This document shows positions 24,396-35,290 of a stretch of 64,000 nucleotides of DNA, in pieces. This stretch comes from Pseudofabraea citricarpa (Eukaryota > Ascomycota > Leotiomycetes > Helotiales > Dermateaceae), in assembly GCA_029641185.1 (NCBI GenBank), contig JAPWGK010000005.1, positions 496,001 through 560,000 on the forward strand, in the 5' to 3' direction. Both the position numbers and the translations under genes were made by a program. How positions within the stretch are numbered: the stretch's first letter is position 1; each line of letters opens with the position of its first letter. The notes below the pieces were generated by a model. The model saw only the letters and a program-made list of their open reading frames with translations, did no database searches and had not been told where the DNA came from.

Positions 24396-25235
24396 GCGGA
24401 GCTAAGTAACACCGAACCAGCCAAGCCCAGTAATAGCAGATGTTGCAGATCTTACCTTAGGGCACCATTTAGTATGTATGTTGACAACTGAGAAACGAGG
24501 CGCAGGCAATTGCATAGACGGGACGAAGCATTGCCTTCACTTGATATTATTAAGGTTGCTTGTGCTTTGCTAGAAATGGTCCGAGGAAACTGCACGATGG
24601 ATTAATACTAGGGTAAATGCGAAACAGCCTATTTTACAATACACCAATTATTGTTGATAGAGGCTGTTGAACCTTACATCGGCCTCCACTGTCTTCTCCA
24701 TTTCTTTTTGTCGTATTTCGCCTATGCGTTTAATCGCTTGCTCTGCTCGCTTTGTGACAAAGCCCTCTTGGAACGCTCGACTCAACAGATTCCAAGGAGA
24801 ACTCAGTACACATTGCTTAAGCTGCTGCCTACTCACCTTCTAGCAGAAGCTTAGTCACCTGGGTCGCCTCGGGGTCAAATTATGTTCCAGCGTGTGCGTA
24901 CTGGGGGTCAAGTCTGCTCCCTAGACTTGCTTCGTTGAATGCTGATAAGCGATGCTCATTCAGGTCAGATCATCGGCTCTGCTTGCTCGTCCTCGAATGG
25001 TCGCCATGGATACGGTCTGTTTTATTGAGCAGTCCCCATGGCTACTAGTACTGTTACTTTCACCTGGACATAATTTATACACTATGATTTGTCTAATAAA
25101 GTACAAAAAGGAAGTCAAAGGATGATTGTGATGTCAGTTAGATCGCAATTAACTTTCAGTAAAGTTCTTCAAGATCTTGGGAATTTATTCTTGTTTATCG
25201 AGTGGATCTCGTGGTCGTACTAGCTAATAAATACA
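24396..25235. other. No recognisable gene
   Basis: This stretch between the two kinase loci has only short frames, including an acidic/basic 62-residue frame at 24648-24836 without support. Confidence 0.45.
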
Positions 25236-26402
25236 TCAGTGTAATCTTATTTCATCGAACCATCTGTCCTTTAGAAGTGTCTCTGCAGTAGGTCGTTCAG
25301 CTGCGTCGATCTTCAAAATGCGCTCGACAAAGGCTCCATCTTCTTCTGGGATTTCAAGTCCTTCCATAATCCACCTCCAAGTCATACGATCCCCTCGCGC
25401 TCTCTCTTCGCCAGCAAAGAAATGAAAAAGAGCGGGCCAATCTCCACCAGCGCGCTCCAGTAGGCCAGGAGGATATGGGCCAGTTAGAGAGTTTTGTTTT
25501 TGTAGTATCTCAATTTCAGCATCTTCTTCATCCTCAGCTGAAGATGAGAAGAGCTCTTTATAAGGGCCCATCATTAATGAGCCAATCTGCCCGAAGTTAA
25601 CTCTAGACGAGGTATTGACAATATAGAAAGATCGTAGGGTCTTACAATTGCGCCAAACGACCAGATATCAGCAGCTGGCCCCCAAGGCAACCCAAGCCAA
25701 GATTCAGGACTTCGAAAGGACTTTGGTGAGATTTTGTGGTTCGATGGATGCGAGGCTGTTAAATGTGTCAGTTCAAGATGATTGAACTAATACCTGCAAC
25801 TAAGGCTAGATATACCACTTGCCCAATCAGCTAGTTTGACTGATGCTTTAGAAAACTCAAAGTTTTCTGTAAATCCAGATACGAGAATATTTTGTGGCTT
25901 TATGTCTAACGGTAAAATAGTTACTTTGAAGGTACTTTAGAGTTGATATACATCTGTACCTGTATGGACAATGCTTTTGGAATGTGCAAAAGCCAATGCC
26001 TCCAGAAGCTGTAGAGCTATAGCCTTTATTTCGGCTCCACGCAGCTTTCTCCGAATTGATAAACTTCGCAGATCATCTTCTGCGTACTCCAGAACGATTG
26101 AAGTGGGAACTTCGATGCTATCTATCATATGTCGAACGCGAGGGTGACCGCGTAGCATATTGGCATAGTGTGTTTCATTCTGTATAAGCTTTTGACTAGC
26201 GGTCTTGACTACGACTTTGTCAAGATGGCTATCGATGGTTAATTCTAATACAAAAGCGCAAGTTGGTTAACACTCACATAGCAGAATGCGCGTTCTCTGG
26301 GCTGGCAATCCAAACCTTGCTTGTCCTTCGATGTGCGGGTTCGATTAGGCGGTAAGAACGCTGGAGCCCAACCAAGACTTGCCCCTTACGAAAAGCAGTC
26401 AT
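25236..26402 (-). CDS. Atypical protein kinase, 314 aa
   Basis: Five exons join in phase: 26402-26278, 26228-25960, 25905-25816, 25755-25646 and 25586-25236 (introns 49-60 nt). I start at MTAFRKGQVL (26402), as usual for this fungal kinase group, rather than at the in-frame ATG 120 nt upstream. The ATP Lys is in KVVVKTAS, the catalytic loop reads IVHTDIKPQNILV, and the C-lobe markers SPESWLG and AADIWSFGA are present. The DFG motif is replaced by DWA (KLADWASG) and the glycine-rich loop lacks its glycines. Catalysis may be weak or absent, although such variants are common in expanded fungal kinase groups. The substrate is unknown. Confidence 0.85.
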
Positions 26403-26860
26403 AGTAAAGGCTAGGGGATTGAGAAGTTGACTTAGTGAAATGTCATGGAAAATAGGGGGACAACGAAGCTCAAGAATTGACCAGGTTGCAGAAGTCTTAG
26501 CGTAAAAGGTTCTTATCGCCACGCTACCGCACGGCGCTTAATTACGGTCTTGCACAACGGATACAGCCGCAAAAAATGGCCGCAGCTTGTTTTGCTGCCG
26601 CGTCCATATGCAGCGCATATCTCACAGTAAGCTTACGCAACTTTCCTCGATATACCTACCTTGCTCCAAGAGTGCCGGGGCGCAGAAGCCTGCTAGCCGC
26701 TACATAATTTGACCGAAAAGACTATCTTGCATATTGCAATATAATTTCCTATAGGCTGATCTGCTGAGAGATATAGTTGCCTACACGCCTGCCTAGAGCA
26801 GGATTGAGATAAATCTAAAGTCAGTCCTGCCAAATCTCCTTTCATTCAGCGCAGACTGTT
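26403..26860. other. Divergent promoter region
   Basis: The kinase on the minus strand and the small protein on the plus strand diverge from here. No specific element is recognisable. Confidence 0.4.
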
Positions 26861-27360
26861 ATGGCTTCTCAACTTTTGAAGAGATGCATGAACCGCAGAA
26901 CACGAGGATTTGTTGACATCTACATAGTCACACAAACCGAAGCGTATAGAAGATCCTTACAGCCAGGATGGGAAACCGTTAAAGAAGAGCACATCAGGAG
27001 GATCGAGGATGAAGTGGAAAAGCTACCAGCTGACGCGAAACAAGTTATGATAAGGTATCTACACAACTGATATGCAAAGTCTTTACTAACAGCCTTGATA
27101 GAGACGTTTTTCACAAGAGTGTTGAAGATCCACGTGAACATATTACGCTCGATGTCAAAGATGAAAATGGAAACCATATAGTCACCAAACATGTTACCAG
27201 AGACCCGGCTCAACAAGAGACATCTTGGTCTTCAGCATCGACGACTGCTGAGCAACATCCTGTGCAACAGCAGCAAACTGAATCTACAACACAATGGGTG
27301 TGGGACGAAGGGTACAAAAGATACAGGTACTGGGATGGTGCACAATGGGTCTGGCAATAA
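26861..27360 (+). CDS. Small protein with Trp-rich C-terminal motif, 150 aa
   Basis: Exons 26861-27054 and 27102-27360 join in phase across a 47-nt GT-AG intron. The N-terminal half is charged and helical (EEHIRRIEDEVEKLPADAK). The middle is Gln/Ser/Thr rich (PVQQQQTESTT). The C terminus carries two matching aromatic units, TTQWVWDEG and GAQWVWQ, around YKRYRYWD. There is no signal peptide or transmembrane segment. I have no functional assignment. Similar WxW tails occur in uncharacterised fungal proteins and suggest a small binding module, but this is inference. Confidence 0.7.
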
Positions 27361-28791
27361 TTCTAGTTTGGGGAAGGACTTCTTCATGCCAGCAGATTAT
27401 CTGTAGCTATTGTCGGTGGGAATCTTCACTCTTTTAATTGATGAGGGGCGAACAAGTCGTAGAAGTAGTCGGAGCTCGTACATCATGGGGCTTGTGGATA
27501 GCAGAGAACGGTACAAGTCAAAACCAGATATAAAAATTTCATGACTCTTTATTTACAGACCACAAATAGTGTAACTCGAAGAAGCTTCGTTTACATGTAT
27601 CGTCTAGAAATTGTCAAGTTTTAGCGACCAGGCTAGAAAGTCTCGCCATCTAAAATTCCCCAAAGATAATGGAGGAAAGGCTAAGTCAGTTGTCCTATCT
27701 TACTGTTCTCTATGCGGGGACCAAACCATTATAGAATATCGACTTGTTAGCGTGAGGCTATGTTGTAAGTTTAGTACTGGAAGTGAAAGCACAGTGAGAG
27801 CATAATCGTTCGCCGTGGAACCATTGCTGATATGTGCTTGTTGTGATTCAATTACTAATTTTAGAAAAGACTGCAGCGACAGTGTGTGAGTCAGAAGCAG
27901 TCTTATATACCTTCCCCTCTTTGGTTTTGCCTTCGCATCACATGGCGGCTAATTGGTAAAATCAATAAGGCTGCCTGGGCACATGTCAAACGTTGCTTTA
28001 TGGTGACCATTTACGACCAGGCCTGCTTCAATACCTCATTTGATTGATTAATTGCGAGATGGATGGCTAAACTGCCAAACGAAGTTGCTTTGCTGGAGTC
28101 GTTTTGCTTCGGGCATGGCGATCTCCGGCCGCCGAACCTACTTCTCAACCCCGACGACCACTTGAAGCTCGGTGATTCTTATAATACGGCGAGGACTGGC
28201 GAGGAAAGGCGAGGATGTGGATGTTGATACTAAGGATTGTTGAAGATTTGGCTTCCTCGTGGCTCGTACCGAGCGCTTATCTCTCGTAAATGTTACAACT
28301 ATCTCTTGCGAGGAAATGGGTACGCATTCCAGTATATATTCTAAGAGTTCTTCTATACAGAACTTATTTTCTCGATGTATGACTGCAAACTCTCGCTACT
28401 GCAGTGCCCGTGAGCAATTTTTTCATTTGATCGTTCATTGTAGAATATTAAAGAGTAGACACTAGCATAACTGAATATATATAGCATATTTGATTGTTTC
28501 TACCAAAGGCATCGCCATTCATGTCTAATTTAGACTTGAACCAACAATAGAATGTAACCCAAGATTTAAACGTTATTTCGATTTATACTGAGTGAAAAAA
28601 AATTCCGAAAAGCAAGGCGTTAACACAAATCGACGAAGAGTGATAATTGATGCTAGATGAAACCCGTTCGAGTCGGATAGTACGAGTGCCAGGTATACGA
28701 CTGAAAACAGCATCCCGCGCCTGGACTCGCCGACTAAGACAATATTGAACGATCCAGTCCATTTTGATGACAAGTCTCCCATCATCTCCAT
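27361..28791. other. No recognisable gene
   Basis: This 1.4-kb stretch lies between convergent genes. It has short frames only and no family resemblance. Confidence 0.45.
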
Positions 28792-30027
28792 TCAATAAAC
28801 CCACCTTACATAAGGTTGCCACCAAGCTTTTCTATCCGCTAGTTTCTCCTTCTTTCCTTTCACATTCTGCAAGTTGCTGTTCTTGTCTAGACCGTGGCTT
28901 GCTAGTCCTTGGTAATGGATATCTTCTAGCTCCCAAGGGATGATCTCCGTGAGTTCTGAGCAATTCCTAGCAGCTGCTAACCATATCACGAAAACTTGCT
29001 TCGCCAAAATTACCAATCTTCTGATCCTTTCAACTTCTTCAGCAGAACCGTTCCTGAATGGCACTTCAAGAAATGTAATAAATTTTCCCGGCCGACTCAA
29101 TTGAAGCTTTTTGACCTCAGGTTTCGGTGGATGGCTATGTAACTGAGGCGACGACGATAGCAGGGCTTTCTTTCTACTCTCTAAGCCAGCACCATACTTG
29201 CTGGCAGCGCCAACCCAGAGATAGCAATCATCGTCAAAGGAGTTAGGCAGCCCCTTCGGTTTCAAGACCCATCCATAGACTCCAGCATCCGTGGTGTTGG
29301 ACCATCTGATTGACTCGAGCTGAGCAATATCTGGCGGCTGGTGGGACGCCAGGATTGATTTGACGTGCTTTGGAGTATGTTCCTCGATCATGGAAAGCCA
29401 CGATTCTGGTTGTGGCTTTGAAAGCACCTCACTCCATTCTTCGCTCATTCGAAGCGTCATCAATCCTTCCCATACTGTCTCCAACCTGGAACGGAAGATA
29501 ACACTTTCAAGTTCTGGTGACAGAGCTTGTGGGCCTTCATACGATGGTGCTTTGTTGCATTCTTGGAGGTACTCCGAAAGATTCTTGATTTTGGCTATCA
29601 CCGATTCTTCATTTCGACCTAGGCGACGAGCAATAACTCGGGGGGGCTTGCGATCTTTGCGCATCTTCTTCAGAATCACCTTTTCCTCTTTTGACCAGGG
29701 CCTTTCCCAATAATGCGATTTGCCAATCGGTCTCAATGCATAAGTATACTGTCCAGTCTGTTTCAAAGTCTCTAGCTCTTTCGTAGCATTTCCTCGCTTG
29801 GTAAGCATCTCATAAATTCTGGAGTAGAGGTTATCCTTTTCCTTATGGTACTTTTTTATCTTGACTGCATTCTTGCCAAAACCAGGCTCGCACTCCTGAA
29901 GGCTTGCTAAGGAGGTTTGACTGTCACGTGATACATTGACGTCAGGGTGGTGTTGGGGAGCTGAGGGTATAAGTGATACATCTCCATCAGGAGAGATATC
30001 TTGAGAATGGCGCTGTTCCTTGGTCAT
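28792..30027 (-). CDS. Myb/SANT-like plus GIY-YIG-like protein, 411 aa
   Basis: The single frame has a disordered N terminus. A Myb/SANT-like three-helix segment follows at about residues 107-150 (RPWSKEEKVILKKM then VIARRLGRNEESVIAKI), the kind of fold that binds DNA. At about 247-290 comes a segment with GVYGWVL, then YLWVGAASKYGAGLESR, which matches the GIY...YIG...R pattern of GIY-YIG nucleases. A possible acidic partner lies in FITFLEVPF (about 330). Together they suggest a DNA-binding, possibly DNA-cutting protein. The nuclease assignment is an inference from motif spacing and needs a profile search. Its ATG overlaps the stop of the upstream 95-codon frame as ATGA. Confidence 0.75.
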   Translation of the reverse strand: MTKEQRHSQDISPDGDVSLIPSAPQHHPDVNVSRDSQTSLASLQECEPGFGKNAVKIKKYHKEKDNLYSRIYEMLTKRGNATKELETLKQTGQYTYALRPIGKSHYWERPWSKEEKVILKKMRKDRKPPRVIARRLGRNEESVIAKIKNLSEYLQECNKAPSYEGPQALSPELESVIFRSRLETVWEGLMTLRMSEEWSEVLSKPQPESWLSMIEEHTPKHVKSILASHQPPDIAQLESIRWSNTTDAGVYGWVLKPKGLPNSFDDDCYLWVGAASKYGAGLESRKKALLSSSPQLHSHPPKPEVKKLQLSRPGKFITFLEVPFRNGSAEEVERIRRLVILAKQVFVIWLAAARNCSELTEIIPWELEDIHYQGLASHGLDKNSNLQNVKGKKEKLADRKAWWQPYVRWVY

Positions 30028-30311
30028 TGTGTCAGCATCTCCTGGACTCTTTCATTAATCCATGGGCGCTTGTGACACACCTCTTGCTTGTCGTCTTCAC
30101 GACTGGTGAGAGTCCGGGAAAAACCTCGGTGTTTGAGCATATATGGTGTCACTGCCACAAAAGGCCGGCGGCTCCTTGATGCATTACTACTGACATGCTT
30201 GATGGGGCGCTGAAGGGCTCTCATAGCTAGCCTCGTTGTGTTCAAAATCGTCGGTGGGTGAAAGCCGACCAAGGGATAAAGATTACTGGTACGCGAGAGA
30301 AAGGAACGCAC
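30024..30311 (-). CDS. Upstream 95-aa frame, possible leader or uORF
   Basis: The frame begins MRSFLSRTSNLYPLV and is rich in Arg, Ser and Thr with few acids until its end, resembling a mitochondrial presequence. It stops at 30024-30026, overlapping the next gene's ATG by the sequence ATGA. It could be a translated upstream frame, the true N terminus separated by an undetected frameshift, or chance. I found no good intron joining the two. Confidence 0.35.
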   Translation of the reverse strand: MRSFLSRTSNLYPLVGFHPPTILNTTRLAMRALQRPIKHVSSNASRSRRPFVAVTPYMLKHRGFSRTLTSREDDKQEVCHKRPWINERVQEMLTQ

Positions 30312-31161
30312 AAAGACTCTTCTCCTGGTGGCTCTGTATTGAACAGCCTATATCGTCGAATTTCTCTGTTTGAGAATGCTTCTCAAATTCAGAAGATTAT
30401 GATCGAATGTGGTCTTTTCCTGGTGGGAAGCTAAACGTCTTCGGGGAAGTTATGTAAGTTGTGTAACGATGGTGGAGGGGTCGTACTTGGCAAATTCTAA
30501 AGGGCGATTTGATTCAAGTTCCTTCACGGAGACTTTCACACATGATTTGATGACAACTTAGCACACTTAGGACTCCTTTTATCTATTCATACATAACTGG
30601 AACTTGTAGCGACCATGAGGGCTTGAAGCCCCGCCAAACGTAAGACAGTAGAGGCATCTTGCTATCTTGTGTAGTTCTTGTCCATTTTAAATGGATAAGA
30701 CGGATCAAACAACCACCTAGATTAGGCATACTACTATATTAAATATATATATATGTGCATATATATTATACTCGGAGCTTGATTTTATCTTTAATTTCAC
30801 ATATTGTCTACCCTTATTCTCTTTATGTTTCTCATTTACTTGTTAGACTAAAATTATAGGTTTGTCACACAGCTGATATGGTTTTTATTTCATCCACGTA
30901 GAATCGATCCGGTTGACATTATCTTTCTTGGTCGAAGGCCTGGCGCGAAAGATAACATACGAAATATCAAGAGCTTCTGCGGTTTCCACGTGGACAACAG
31001 GGGTGATTCTGGGCGGAAAATAATACGAGAGGACAGAGATATCACGGAGAAGACTGAAGCACAAAGGGCTGCAAGTTGCTTAAGTCGAGAATTAATCATA
31101 AAATAGAATTATCGTCATCCCTTTCGTGTCTATGTATACCACTTAACAAGTCGAAACCTTT
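30312..31161. other. No recognisable gene
   Basis: AT-rich intergenic sequence with alternating TA around 30740-30770. No gene is recognised. Confidence 0.45.
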
Positions 31162-31806
31162 TTATGTTTTCAGATCCGCTGTCTGCATGCTACCTCTGCC
31201 TATGCGCTGTAACCAAATCTCCAGGTCAAACTCTCCATCGTCCAGATCTAACTTCGGACCAGTATATCTAAACGTTTGTCCAAAAGCCCGGGATGGCTCT
31301 CCGCCATCTGTTAACCTAATCTCACAGGCAACAGTACTATAAGCCTTCGTTTCGTACTCGGCCAATCTGGCAGCATGCTCCTCGCTCTGAACATCAAACA
31401 TCGCACCTAGCACGATACCTTCCTGTGGCCCATTAATCAATGCCGGATACTGACCCCACATCTTGCAAGAATATCCAACAATCTTGGCTGGTCGTAGCGT
31501 TGGTTTTTCCTTCAGCCTAAGAACCTCCATAAGTATGCTCGGATCCATGAGACTGCCATAAAAGAAATACGGTCCCGTTCGTGGCGCAAGGGTATCGATT
31601 GGTGGTCCTGAATCACTGACTTCGTAGAATGCCCCTCGAGCATATTGGAACTTTTGCCAAAACCCAGATTCTTTCTCTGCAACTTTGTATTGGAGTTGCG
31701 GAAGATGGCCTCGATGCTCAGGAGAAGTTGGCAATGGAGGCGGGGTAGGGGGGCTATTGCTCTCATTTGAAGTTGAATGCGCAGCCATGATAGAGTCGAG
31801 GAACAA
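31162..31806 (-). CDS. Gamma-glutamylcyclotransferase-like (AIG2/GGCT fold) protein, 214 aa
   Basis: The fold-defining motif YFFYGSLMDPSIL (about residues 79-91) is followed by the strand pair typical of the family and by an acidic residue in LAEYETKAY (about 149), where the catalytic Glu is expected. A Pro-rich N-terminal extension (SPPTPPPLPTSP) precedes the domain. The family releases 5-oxoproline from gamma-glutamyl peptides, but AIG2-like fungal members are mostly untested. An alternative start is Met7 at 31788. The gene looks intact and single-exon. Confidence 0.85.
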   Translation of the reverse strand: MFLDSIMAAHSTSNESNSPPTPPPLPTSPEHRGHLPQLQYKVAEKESGFWQKFQYARGAFYEVSDSGPPIDTLAPRTGPYFFYGSLMDPSILMEVLRLKEKPTLRPAKIVGYSCKMWGQYPALINGPQEGIVLGAMFDVQSEEHAARLAEYETKAYSTVACEIRLTDGGEPSRAFGQTFRYTGPKLDLDDGEFDLEIWLQRIGRGSMQTADLKT

Positions 31807-32909
31807 GAGAAACCAGTGAACTGGTGGCGCATATGATACTCGTCATTTAACAAAATAAGCAATTTGCTTCACGAGAGTAGTAGTATCAGTATCGTGCGAA
31901 ATTGTGGTTGTGGTCCTCGGCGCGGGCGCTAGTGAAAACAGAAATATGCATCGTTCTGCACATTTCGAGCAATTTTTCACTGCCTCATCGAACGTCAACT
32001 CCGGCCATTTAAATATCGAAATCTTATCTTGGCAAACATAATTGGCCCTTACTTGATACGGCAGGTCTTCACATATGATCCTGTTCAGTCATCTGTGTTG
32101 AATCTGCAGGTTTGTCCGTTGAGTATTCACCTTCAGCCTGCGTTCGAAGCAGTGACTGGGAAGTGAACATGCAAGGAGTAATTGGTTTGTTGTCGTTGCA
32201 ACGTTCTTGGGTGGCTCCCCGCGATATCATACTGTGTCTAACTGTATATCCCCAGGATGACAGGTTATTATTTGCTCCGCACTCATAGCTCCGTTTGTAC
32301 TCGTACTGAAACCAAACGAATGAGCGTTTGTTTCGAAGGTATACATATGACTGTGATTACTCGGCAGATGTTGGATTACCTGTGTCTAATCGAAATATGC
32401 ATGTCACTCCTATACTTTGTTACTCAAACAAAATACGTACAATTTTTTTCTTTTAGGGCCTGTAGTATACCACGCTTATAGTGTACAAAGTCGAAACGTC
32501 ACAAACAATTGACTATTTTATCATTTATACCTGAACTTCAACCGATACAAGCTGCCATCACAGCTTCGCAGAACTGTTCTCGCAACGGGAGAAACAGAGA
32601 GTGATGGCTAAGCGAACCAAACAGGACCCCTTTAGTAAGACACATATGTAACCTGTATTCATTACTGCGCATGCCTCAAGTCAAGATCTGAGACAATCTT
32701 CTTCTAAAAGGTCAACAACGGGAGCTAAAATGGCCAGTAACGGCCGCATCCACCAACGATACAAGAGACCAACTACCCAGGTATGTAGAGCGAAGTGGCC
32801 TATTGCCTTTTTGAAGTATCGCTATGATATACGCCTGACGCGCTAAAGTTCGTAAGTTCGCAGTTAGTTTGAAGTGAGCTGAGAAGATCTCGCACTTGCG
32901 CCATTAAAG
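31807..32909. other. No recognisable gene
   Basis: No supported gene. A short frame from about 32730 ending in a GTATGT-like donor is seen but cannot be linked to anything. Confidence 0.4.
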
Positions 32910-34056
32910 ATGGACTCTATAAACAATAAAGACGAGCAGGTGACGAAGTTTATAAATGAAACTTCAAAAGTTAGTGGAAATTTTGCTATTGACCAGAACA
33001 TTATATCAGGTATCTATATTTCTTGATTAACTAATGGCTAATTTATCACTAATACTGATGGTATGTTAAAGCTCTCCGTGTGCTAGGAACCAGGATTGAA
33101 TCCGCTAACATCTACGGCGACTCGGTATGGGGCCGCACTGCTAAGATTGCCTGCCGCACTCCAGACAACAATATTGTCATTTACTTCCACAAGGCAAAAT
33201 AAACCTGTGCATAGCTCCTGTTATTCTTATCATAGGATAGCTTCTAATTCCTACTTTCCAGGCTATAAAGCAAAGGATGAGTACGCAAATGATTCAGTCA
33301 GACTTCGAATCCCTCAAGGCTCTCCACGAAGTATCGCCAGCTCTAGCTCCTCGTCCATATCATTGGGGATCATACAACAGCGATCCAAGCTGCTATTTCA
33401 TGCTAGCCGAATACCGCGAAGTAGGCCAACAGCCTCCAGAACCAATTCTGTTCACAAGACGCATTGCCGAACTGCACAAAAACTCGGTTTCCCCTACCGG
33501 CAAATTTGGTTTCCACATGAAAATAATGACCGGGCCAATTCAGCAAAACAGTGCTAGGTGAAGTGATTCGTGGGAAGACGTATTCAGTAATTTGTTTGGC
33601 CATCTCTTAGATCTTGATGGCGAAAAGAACGAACCATGGCCAGAATTTGAGCATATCAAATACCTCACTAAATCCCGAGTTATCCCACAGAGCAATGGTA
33701 GAAACATCAAACCATTTCTGGTGTACGGTGACCTCTGGGATGGCAATACGGCAACCAGTTTAGAGACCGGAGAGCCATCATATTCGACCCGGTCTCGCTT
33801 TACGCACATAACGAATATGAGACAGGGAACTGGAGAACACCACGAAATTGCTTGAGGAGTAAGATATATGTGCAGCAATATCAACGAAATTTTCCAGTCT
33901 CTGAGCCAGGTAGGCATAAAAGCTCACAACCAAAAGCTTTCAGTCTTCATTAACACAATAATAGCCGAAGAATGAGACGCTAGAAATCTTCTATACTCAT
34001 TAACTTATAATACAAATGCAGCGATCCTATTTCCAGCTATGAAACAGCGTGATGTG
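32910..34056 (+). pseudogene. Fructosamine-3-kinase-like gene, decayed
   Basis: The family phosphorylates ketosamines to reverse protein glycation. Exon 32910-33009 starts MDSINNKDEQ, followed by intron 33010-33071, exon 33072-33193 (YGDSVWGRTAKIA), a GC-AG intron 33194-33261, then ALHEVSPAL, YFMLAEYREVG, SVSPTGKFGFH, EPWPEFE and the catalytic VYGDLWDGNTAT. In-frame TGA at 33559-33561 interrupts it. A 1-nt loss near 33775 shifts the frame of the following IIFDP and LYAHNEYETGNWRTPR segment. After a further intron, TGA at 33973-33975 replaces the family Trp before DARNLLYSL. A related C-terminal stretch may run to about 34300. The three lesions make function very unlikely. Confidence 0.87.
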
Positions 34057-34991
34057 TGAGTTAATATGTTCTCGGCCCCATTATAAGCGCAGTGGAAAGT
34101 CCCTCGATGCTTTTAGCATATTACTGAAAAGAATTACCAATATTTAGAATTCATGAGGGCATGAAAGAACTTTGCATAAAGTTCTGCCACAAAGAACTCA
34201 AGGCACAACTTCAAGGAGAAACAATTCCCCAGCAAATCCAAACTTTCGGCATAAAAAATGGAGATGAATTCTATGATCAAGAACAAATAGAGAAAGAGGA
34301 ATAATTGCTGTATAGTAATAGCAGAAGGAATAGATATAGTCAGGGAATATTACTAATAGACTTGCTATGCTGTCGAATATCTACTAAATGAGATTTAATG
34401 TACTTTTGCTATGACCTTATATACATATTGACGAACTACGCTATATACACCACAAGCTCTGCTAGCCACTGTTATGAAGATAAAGATAAGAATGAATAGG
34501 CTTGATTTTCTACAAACTATTGGTTTGCATATGATCACGTTACCGGCTACAGTAAGAATAGAACAAATCATCTAAAGTTTCTTACATCACATCGATAATG
34601 AAACACTCGTTAACACAGGGGCTTGCAACGATATTATGACATTTAAAGCCTATCTAGGTGGCATTAAATTTCATAAACAAATAGTTCTAAAATGCCTCAT
34701 AAAAGATTTTTCAAAAAGATAAAGCGATTGGCTACAGATGCGATGGAAATAAGTTCCTTCTCTTTTACGAAAGGCCAGAAATGATCATACTTAGAAAGAT
34801 CTTGGATACTTTGTCAAAAGGTTGCTACGAGAAGCTCGACGTCTGCTGCAACGGGCCATCGCCCAAATGGTAAACCCATGATTCTAATACTAATTCTCGA
34901 ATGAAATAAAAGCTATACACAACTTGCAGAAATTTCACCTTGGTAATCCTTACTGACCTGTCCCTCGATGTAAGTTGCGACAATGTCTAGA

Positions 34992-35290
34992 TTAGATTCG
35001 TTGCCCTGCAAAGTTCCTTGCAGCTATAGCCATAGACAGCGAGTTTGAGAATTTAAAGGCTGTCGCAGAAATCATTGCCCCTACCGATCCAAACAGAAGA
35101 ACCGGCTTCCTGCCGATTGAGTCACTGAAACGTACCCACTGGGGTGCCATGATGAATTCTGCAAAGGTTAATACTGAGACCATGGTTGCGGCAAAGGCAG
35201 AAGAGTAATTGCCATTCCTCTTTCCTGCCAGCTCGTAATCAGATGGCGAGAAACTTGAGAAAGGTTCAGAAATTGACGTAAACGTAGGGA
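34992..35290 (-). pseudogene. MFS transporter fragment
   Basis: About 65 clear residues match the second and third helices of a major facilitator with the loop motif RFSDSIGRKPVLLFGS (motif A), then ISATAFKFSNS and ARNFAGQ. The frame starts without a proper N terminus and stops at 34992, and no further MFS helices are recognisable on either side. It is a relic of a drug/zinc-type MFS gene. Confidence 0.65.

Noticed and set aside
24648..24854. Opposing 62- and 67-codon frames between the kinases
   Set aside because: They overlap on opposite strands, have no upstream or downstream exon and no recognisable motif.
26330..26345. A tRNA B-box-like GGTTCGATT inside the kinase first exon
   Set aside because: No A box, acceptor stem or T stem can be folded around it. 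It is coding sequence.
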